The position numbers and the translations under genes are program-made. From NCBI GenBank assembly GCA_902622595.1, contig CACNQM010000002.1, forward strand, positions 1-64,000: a stretch of 64,000 bases of DNA, read 5' to 3'. Of this stretch, positions 58,801-64,000 are shown piece after piece. This DNA comes from an uncultured Bacteroidota bacterium. GTDB lineage: Bacteria > Bacteroidota > Bacteroidia > Flavobacteriales > Flavobacteriaceae. The notes beneath the pieces were generated by a model. It saw nothing but the letters and a program-made list of their open reading frames with translations. It was not told where the DNA came from and searched no databases. Each line of letters opens with the position of its first letter. Within the stretch, counting starts at the first letter, position 1.

Positions 58801-59397
58801 CCAATTGATTATTATGGATATTACAGTCTTTGGACACCACTAGTCAAATCCTATTATGATATAGGAAAGAGTGAGAAAGTAAAAGAAATAGTTCAAAAAT
58901 TATCTTTTAAATATTCCGATAGATTAAGTTATTTTTCTTCGCTTGAGATATTTAATCAGTATGATGTAGGTGAGGAAATTATTTCAGATATCGAGAGGTT
59001 TAGAAACTTAATTGAAACAATTCAAGAATCTGGTGAGAGAGAGATTCTAGCTGATCAAATAAAAAGTTTTATATCAAGCTCTGAGCAGTTTAACTATATA
59101 TATGGTGAATATGATTATTATATTTCTCTATCAAACTTTTTAGTTTCACTTCTAGAATTAAATGAAGTTGAATACTCAATGAGTGTGATAGATAAGATTG
59201 AAGAGCAATTGATTAGAAGAGTCTCTGTTTTCTCAAATATTGATGAGGATGAACAGGTCTATTACTTAGAGGGCATAACATCTGATATCAACCAGTACAG
59301 TAGGCTAATAAATCAAATAGAAGTATATGATATTGATGCATACAATAAATATGATAAGAATCTAAAAGATATGTTAGCTAGGATGATTGAATACTAG
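55885..59397 (+). CDS. DUF2723 family membrane protein (glycosyltransferase-like, with TPR-like C-terminus)
   Basis: 1170 aa; VEPTASYWDAGEYISTSAKLQVGHPPGAPFFQMMGAVFSLF N-terminus; NERPFEPRERDYALVGSFYIFSIWIGMG. Confidence 0.88.
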   Translation: MPETKFRKINNLIGWLLFSVALVTYGLTVEPTASYWDAGEYISTSAKLQVGHPPGAPFFQMMGAVFSLFASNNESIAIAVNFLSVVSSAFVILFLFWSTTLILKKISKKNNFTNDTNILLSSSIGALAFTFSDSFWFNAVETEVYALAMLFLSATFWCGLRWEKDFNNKRGDKWLLLICFLIGLSFGVHFMAILTIPAIGMIYYFKKYEKITIKNFVLANIISVSILLFIFKLLLPSTLSLFGQLEVFFVNSIGLPFNSGTIIAAFLIVFFFYKSLSYTRLKGMVQANTLILCILFIFIGFSSWLMLPIRSNANTVINENSPSDARTLLAYYRLEQYPKTYLFYGPMFSDIYAPQDEKEPYVDGKPKYERDYKTNKYKIVNYWKDSEINSNSNHRGLIPRLWSSSHAGNYMNFTKPLKFEILDRYKSEEIIVESVNEFKSRELQGELSGDDYNEFFRSIGPYLNISKPSLFDNLNFLFSYQINYMYWRYFLWNFAGRQNDVQGEYNILDGNWISGINFIDQLRLGNQSELSEDQKNNKARNTYFFLPLILGIIGLLYCYKYDIKSFWTLLLLFLFTGLALKFYLNERPFEPRERDYALVGSFYIFSIWIGMGFTAIMNYIKKYENKVSRSIIYVLCIAAVPFLMGYNNWDDHDRSDRYTAQSISKAYLQSIDEDKDAMIFTIGDNDTFALWYAQEIEEFRTDVRTINTSLLATDWYIDQMKRRAYESSPIPSQMEHTQYAFGVRDYIRYENLLDSIRWDINDFVDWVASDNPRTKYRNLITQSGGDTSDYPENALETVFYPTNKIRLPVNKENVIKSGLVKEKDSDLILDYIDIDLPETIITKNQIMMLDILANNNWERPIYFTGGSYEESEYIWMKDYLQLDGLVYKLVPIKTSIENNPYEMGRIDSDLMYNIVKKWSWGNSESDEIYHDPETRKNSISFRGNLSRLSEKLISEGEYEKAEEILDLAFSKMPIDYYGYYSLWTPLVKSYYDIGKSEKVKEIVQKLSFKYSDRLSYFSSLEIFNQYDVGEEIISDIERFRNLIETIQESGEREILADQIKSFISSSEQFNYIYGEYDYYISLSNFLVSLLELNEVEYSMSVIDKIEEQLIRRVSVFSNIDEDEQVYYLEGITSDINQYSRLINQIEVYDIDAYNKYDKNLKDMLARMIEY

Positions 59398-59409
59398 GAT
59401 GATTGAATA
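59378..59409 (+). repeat. Perfect 16-bp tandem duplication (CTAGGATGATTGAATA x2) across the stop codon of the DUF2723 gene
   Basis: Direct reading of 59378-59393 and 59394-59409. Confidence 0.95.
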
Positions 59410-59414
59410 AATAA

Positions 59415-59470
59415 AGCTTAACTAACTCATAAACATAAATTCAACAAAATATTTACAATCTAGTTAAGCT
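59415..59470. terminator. Candidate inverted repeat AGCTTAACTA-N36-TAGTTAAGCT between convergent genes
   Basis: Perfect 10-bp arms at 59415-59424 and 59461-59470; the right arm overlaps the stop end of the convergent thioredoxin-fold gene. The long loop makes terminator function uncertain. Confidence 0.3.
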
Positions 59471-59759
59471 GGTCTTTCATTAAACTTATTAGTGTGTTAG
59501 CATCTTGATCACCGCTTTGTCTCCATACCATTTCTCCAAATTTATAGATCATTAAAGTCGGGATGACTTTCACTCTTAATGCTTCCGAAAGTTTAATATT
59601 CTTTTCAGTATTTATTTTAATTACTTTTCCCTTATCCCCAAGCGCAGCAGCAACATCCTTTAAAATAGGGTGTAGATTATTAGATAACTCATCAAACTCA
59701 CTAAAAAAAACGAGTAGTAATGGCTTTTTCTCATCTAATAACTCTCCAAACTTGGACAT
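59460..59759 (-). CDS. Thioredoxin-fold protein lacking the CxxC active site
   Basis: KPLLLVFFSEFDELSNNLHPILKDVA...VIKINTEKN...LRVKVIPTLMIYKFGEMVWRQSG; no cysteine in 99 aa. Confidence 0.8.
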   Translation of the reverse strand: MSKFGELLDEKKPLLLVFFSEFDELSNNLHPILKDVAAALGDKGKVIKINTEKNIKLSEALRVKVIPTLMIYKFGEMVWRQSGDQDANTLISLMKDQLN

Positions 59760-59940
59760 ATTAACTGTAATTTATGGCGAAAGTATAAATTTTTTCTATT
59801 TAAATCCAAATATTCTTATTTGTATTATATTGGTTAGTAAGAAGTTCAGTTAATATTAATTTAACATTAAGCACTTAACTGATAACATATTATTAATAAT
59901 TATTTCATTATAAGTTAAGTTAATTAGATGATTTAGAGAA

Positions 59941-59948
59941 TATATTTG
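59941..59948 (+). promoter_or_regulatory. Putative -7 element TATATTTG upstream of the beta-helix lipoprotein gene
   Basis: TAnnTTTG match 29 nt upstream of the ATG at 59978. Confidence 0.45.
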
Positions 59949-59977
59949 GTCAACATAAATTCAACAAAATATATATA

Positions 59978-61288
59978 ATGAAAAATAAAATTTACTCTTT
60001 AATACTTACTTCAGGAATCTTATTTCTTTCTTGTGAAAATGATCCTGAAACTGTATATGAAACAGTTACAGTTACTGAAACTGTAGTTGTTACTGAAACT
60101 GAAACTGTAACTGTAGAGGTTCCAGCAACAGTTACTATTCCTGAAACTCAAACTGTTGGTTCAGATAGTGGTATCTACTACATAAACGAGGATACAACTT
60201 GGACAAATGACAGGATTTGGATTATGGATGGAAAAATAGTAGTTCAAGATCAAGTAACTCTAACCATTCAACCAGGTACTATTATTAAATCTACTAGTTT
60301 GACAGGTGTAGATTCTACAGCTTTAATCGTTGCAAAAGGTGGTAAGATTCGAGCTATTGGTACTGCTGATGCTCCAATTGTCTTTACTGACATAGAAGAT
60401 CAACTTGATTATACTAATACTAATCGTGTTAGTCCAAATAGGGTTGCTACTGACACAGGTAAGTGGGGTGGAATTATACTATTAGGAAATGCAACTGTAG
60501 GAGAAGATGGAGGTGAGGATGACATTGAAGGTATTGCATCAGGATATCCATGGACAAAGTATGGAGGTACGAATGATGCTGATGACTCTGGAGTTATGTC
60601 TTACGTTTCAATTAGACACAATGGTATAGCAATTAGTGAGGGTAACGAGATTCAGGGTCTTACCATGGGAGGTGTTGGTTCTACAACTACAATCTCTAAC
60701 ATTGAAGTTGTAGGAAGTGACGATGATGGTATCGAAATTTTTGGAGGTACTGTTAATGTAACTAATCTAGTTATTTATGCAAACACAGATGATGCAGTTG
60801 ATTTAGATGAAGGTTATGCTGGAACTATAACAAATGTTGTAGTTCAAACAAAAGCTGCTACAGATAATATTTTTGAAATTGATGGTACTGAAGATTCAAC
60901 AGATGCAAACGATGGACAATTTACTATTAAAGATGTTACATATATTGGAGTTGAAGGCAACACAACCAAGACAGATCAATTAGGTCACTGGAAGTCAGAT
61001 GCAACTGGAACAACTGAAAATGTCCTCTACACAGTAATGGATGGTCAAGTAATTGAGGGGATTGACGCTGACACATATAGTGCTACAGCAACAACAAATG
61101 CAGTCAATACTTTAATTTTCAAAAATTTTCAGTTTCAAACAACAACAACATTAGCTGCTATTCTTGCTAATACAGCAGATACAACAACTGCAACTCCAGC
61201 ATGGGCGTCTGTTGTCTCTAGTGGTAGTGTAGGAGCTGATACATCAGTATTTGGCTGGACAATGTGGTACCAAACAACACAACAATAA
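59978..61288 (+). CDS. Secreted lipoprotein with Thr/Val/Glu linker and parallel beta-helix-like domain
   Basis: Lipobox ILFLSCENDPE; linker ETVYETVTVTETVVVTETETVTVEVPATVTIPETQTVG; TIQPGTIIKSTS...ALIVAKGGKIRAIGTADAPIVFTD...WGGIILLGNATV. Confidence 0.8.
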   Translation: MKNKIYSLILTSGILFLSCENDPETVYETVTVTETVVVTETETVTVEVPATVTIPETQTVGSDSGIYYINEDTTWTNDRIWIMDGKIVVQDQVTLTIQPGTIIKSTSLTGVDSTALIVAKGGKIRAIGTADAPIVFTDIEDQLDYTNTNRVSPNRVATDTGKWGGIILLGNATVGEDGGEDDIEGIASGYPWTKYGGTNDADDSGVMSYVSIRHNGIAISEGNEIQGLTMGGVGSTTTISNIEVVGSDDDGIEIFGGTVNVTNLVIYANTDDAVDLDEGYAGTITNVVVQTKAATDNIFEIDGTEDSTDANDGQFTIKDVTYIGVEGNTTKTDQLGHWKSDATGTTENVLYTVMDGQVIEGIDADTYSATATTNAVNTLIFKNFQFQTTTTLAAILANTADTTTATPAWASVVSSGSVGADTSVFGWTMWYQTTQQ

Positions 61289-61344
61289 TATTAATACAGA
61301 GTAAATTCTTATTTCATATTATTGTTTAGTTTATAACCTAAACC

Positions 61345-61384
61345 AAAAAAAGTTTCGCTAGATAAACTCTAGCGAACTTTTTAT
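61345..61384. terminator. Strong stem-loop with A-tract and T-tract (candidate Rho-independent, possibly bidirectional terminator)
   Basis: AAAAAAAGT-TTCGCTAGA-TAAAC-TCTAGCGAA-CTTTTT: 9-bp stem, then one bulged T and a continued A/T stem. Confidence 0.75.
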
Positions 61385-61398
61385 TTAAATTATATAAT

Positions 61399-64000
61399 AT
61401 GAAAAAGACTTTAATCGCTTCATTTCTTTTATTTACAAATTTTATTTTATCTCAATCCATAATTTCCGGTCAGGTAATTGATGGAGAGTTTAATGATCCT
61501 CTTCCATTTGCAAACGTACTTATAACTCTTTCAGATGGTTCCAATATTGGCGGAACATCAACTGATTTTGACGGCTCATATATTTTTGAAGTTCAACCTG
61601 GAATCTATTTTCTTGAATTTTCATTTGTTGGATATGATACTAAAAAAATCACTGAAATTAATGTAGGTGAAAATGAAGAAGTAATTGTTAATTCAATATT
61701 GCTTCCTGCATCGAACGCTCTAGAAGAAGTAATTGTTACGACAACTGCAAGACAAAATACTGAAGCTGCAGTATTATCTATCCAGAAAAGGGCAATAAAC
61801 CTAATCGATGGATTATCTGCACAAGCAATAAAGAAAACTGGTGATAGTGATCTTGCATCTGCAATCAAGAGGGTCCCAGGTGTTTCTATTCAAGATGGAA
61901 AATTTGTCTACGTAAGAGGACTAGGTGATAGATACTCAAAGACATTACTTGGCGGACTAGAGGTCCCTGGTCTTGATCCAGATAAAAATACTCTTCAACT
62001 AGATATTTTTCCAACTAATCTTCTAGATAATATTTTGATTAGTAAGTCTGCAAGTGCTGAGTTAAATGCAGACTTTACTGGAGGTATTGTCGATATACTT
62101 TTAAAAGACTTTTCTGCATTACCAGAGTACAGTTTCTCTGTAAGCGGTTCATTTAATCCAGAGATGAACTTTAATAGTAATTTTATAGGAAACGAAAAAA
62201 GTGCTTTTAACTCTTTAGGATTTGATAATGGATATTTTGATCGCCCCTTGGCATCAAGTCAACCAATTCCAGATGTTGAAACATTTAATTTAAGTCAAAC
62301 TAATCTAACTATGTTTCTTACAAATATGTTTCAAAAAACTATGTCAGTTTCTAGATTTGATAGCTTTTTAGACTTTAGTATTGGCGCTACTGCAAGTAAT
62401 CAATACAATATCTCCAATGAAAAAACTATCGGATTTATAGCAGCTTTAGGTTATAAAAGGGATTACGAATATTATGAAGATTTTTTTAATGGAACAGTTG
62501 AAAAAGAGAACATAAACAGACCATTAGAGCCATATGGTGAACAAAGAGGAGAACTCGGGACAGTTCAAAATTTAGCTAGTAGTTTACTTGGGGTTTCATA
62601 CAAGACCAGAAATTCAAAATATAAATTAAACCTACTTGCATTAAATTCAGGGGAGTCAACTGCAATAAAGGGTATTTATAAAGAGTTTATTGAAAACCCT
62701 TATGTTGGTCAAGCTGATATTTTAACCTATACAGAAAGAAATATTTTATCAATTCCTTTTTCATCTCTTCATACATTCAACAATGGGAATACTAATCTAG
62801 AGATAAAAATTTCGCCATCAATTGCTAGAGTTTATGATAAAGACTTTAAAAAAACAATCTTTGAGGAAAATCCAACTGGTCTGCAAATTGCTCCCAATAC
62901 TACTCAAAACCCTAGCAGATTGTGGAGAGATTTGGAAGAGGATGCATTGTCATCAAACATTATGTTAAGTTTTGATTTGAATAGCAAAAAAATTGATGGT
63001 AAAATAAAGATTGGAGGGGCTTACACAATAAAAGAAAGAATCTATAGAACAAATAACTATGAAATAAATTATCGTGTAAACCCGTTCAGCACTGTTGGAA
63101 CACTCCCACTGGGAGGTAATGCAAATAATCTTCTTAATTCAACTTTTTTGTATGATATCAATACAAATGAAGGATCATATATAAAAGGATCATATCAGAG
63201 AACCAATCAATTTGATTCAGAAGGAAAAACAATGGCAGGATTCCTTTCTGCTGAACTTATATTTTCTGAAAAATGGAAATCTACTTTTGGTTTAAGATTT
63301 GAAGAATATACAATTAGATATACCGGTGAAGATATTGAAGGAATAAAATTTAATAATCAACTTCTTGTTGATTCCAGTGATTTTTACCCATCCATTAACT
63401 TAATTAGAACAATAAATGAGGATATAAACCTAAGACTTTCTTACTCTAAATCAACTGCTAGGCCTAGTTTTAAAGAAGCTTCTGCAGCACAAATTTTTGA
63501 TCCAATAACTGAAAGATATTTTCTAGGTAATCCAAATTTAAAACCAGCAATTATCAATAATTTTGATTTAAGATATGAGTCGTATGGAGACGGAAATCAA
63601 ATATTTGCCATTAGTGGTTTTTACAAGATATTTAATGACCCCATTGAAATCGGTGCAAATGATGCTAATCAACCTAAAATTTTTATTGCAAGAAACAACA
63701 AAGAAGCGTCTGTTATTGGAGCTGAAATTGAACTGAGAAAAGACATAATAAACACTACTAAAAATAAGTTTTCAATAAATCTTAACGCATCAGTAATTAG
63801 CTCTGATTTAACAATGAGTGAAGCTGAATTTACTGGAAGAGTTATAAGTAATCCTGATAAGGAAATTGAAAGTTCAAGAGAATTACAAGGACAATCTCCA
63901 TACCTTATTAATTCTGGTATAATATACAATTCATTTGAAAATAATGTTGAAATCGGAGCATATTATAATGTTCAAGGAAAGACTTTAGAGGTAGTTGGGA
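61399..64000 (+). CDS. TonB-dependent outer-membrane receptor (3' truncated by window end)
   Basis: Open frame from ATG 61399 to the end, absent from the ORF track because no stop is reached. MKKTLIASFLLFTNFILSQSIISGQVIDGEFNDPLPFANVLITLSDGSNIGGTSTDFDGSYIFEV, then plug SAIKRVPGVSIQDGKFVYVRGLGDRYSKTLLGGLEVPGLDPD. Confidence 0.92.
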   Translation, partial: MKKTLIASFLLFTNFILSQSIISGQVIDGEFNDPLPFANVLITLSDGSNIGGTSTDFDGSYIFEVQPGIYFLEFSFVGYDTKKITEINVGENEEVIVNSILLPASNALEEVIVTTTARQNTEAAVLSIQKRAINLIDGLSAQAIKKTGDSDLASAIKRVPGVSIQDGKFVYVRGLGDRYSKTLLGGLEVPGLDPDKNTLQLDIFPTNLLDNILISKSASAELNADFTGGIVDILLKDFSALPEYSFSVSGSFNPEMNFNSNFIGNEKSAFNSLGFDNGYFDRPLASSQPIPDVETFNLSQTNLTMFLTNMFQKTMSVSRFDSFLDFSIGATASNQYNISNEKTIGFIAALGYKRDYEYYEDFFNGTVEKENINRPLEPYGEQRGELGTVQNLASSLLGVSYKTRNSKYKLNLLALNSGESTAIKGIYKEFIENPYVGQADILTYTERNILSIPFSSLHTFNNGNTNLEIKISPSIARVYDKDFKKTIFEENPTGLQIAPNTTQNPSRLWRDLEEDALSSNIMLSFDLNSKKIDGKIKIGGAYTIKERIYRTNNYEINYRVNPFSTVGTLPLGGNANNLLNSTFLYDINTNEGSYIKGSYQRTNQFDSEGKTMAGFLSAELIFSEKWKSTFGLRFEEYTIRYTGEDIEGIKFNNQLLVDSSDFYPSINLIRTINEDINLRLSYSKSTARPSFKEASAAQIFDPITERYFLGNPNLKPAIINNFDLRYESYGDGNQIFAISGFYKIFNDPIEIGANDANQPKIFIARNNKEASVIGAEIELRKDIINTTKNKFSINLNASVISSDLTMSEAEFTGRVISNPDKEIESSRELQGQSPYLINSGIIYNSFENNVEIGAYYNVQGKTLEVVG

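Larger units (their letters stand above)
59432..59972 (+). repeat. 21-bp direct repeat AACATAAATTCAACAAAATAT, copies at 59432-59452 and 59952-59972
   Basis: Exact match of the two copies, flanking the thioredoxin-fold gene. Confidence 0.9.

Noticed and set aside
61605-61868. Minus-strand ORFs inside the final TBDR (61605-61868, 63669-63929)
   Set aside because: Antisense to a continuous TBDR frame that the track omitted because it has no stop in the window.
1-64000. CRISPR arrays, IS elements, prophage, toxin-antitoxin or other defence systems
   Set aside because: No regularly spaced repeats, transposase/integrase, phage structural genes or recognisable defence domains; the lone XRE-type HTH lacks a toxin-like partner.

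Overview
This is a 64 kb, AT-rich, gene-dense chromosomal window from a member of the Bacteroidota, most likely a marine planktonic flavobacterium (inferred from gene content, gene order, and TAnnTTTG-type promoter motifs). Most of it is housekeeping. It starts with the rpsP tail and rimM, then glutaryl-CoA dehydrogenase, a TonB-dependent receptor (TBDR) next to a TIM-barrel protein, a photolyase and tRNA-Leu. Next come prs-rplY-pth-ribF-serS-rsmA-mgtE, pdxJ/nadK-uppS-bamA-ompH, and tsaB with a TolC/HlyD/MacB-type efflux operon. A large aerobic respiration block follows: SCO, DUF420, cox subunits III and IV, cyoE, coxAB, and alternative complex III (actABCDEF), with tonB, gcvH, ruvA, maeB and ruvB interspersed. 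The window closes with infB-nusA, tRNA-Gln, an AGMO-like hydroxylase, a DUF2723 protein, a Cys-less thioredoxin-fold protein, a beta-helix lipoprotein and a TBDR that runs off the end. I see no CRISPR array, transposon, prophage or recognisable defence system. The observations most worth follow-up are: (1) two gene slots that usually hold type IX secretion genes (sprA between ruvA and gcvH; porG between nadK and uppS) are both empty; (2) a beta-helix lipoprotein/TBDR pair separated by a strong hairpin, next to a repeat-rich intergenic region; (3) an HTH regulator and small membrane protein module with an inverted repeat over the promoter; (4) two Cys-less thioredoxin-fold proteins; (5) TAnnTTTG-N4-ATG arrangements suggesting leaderless mRNAs for nadK and ruvB; (6) a G11 tract in tonB. 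No database searches were run; functional names rest on motif and sequence recognition.
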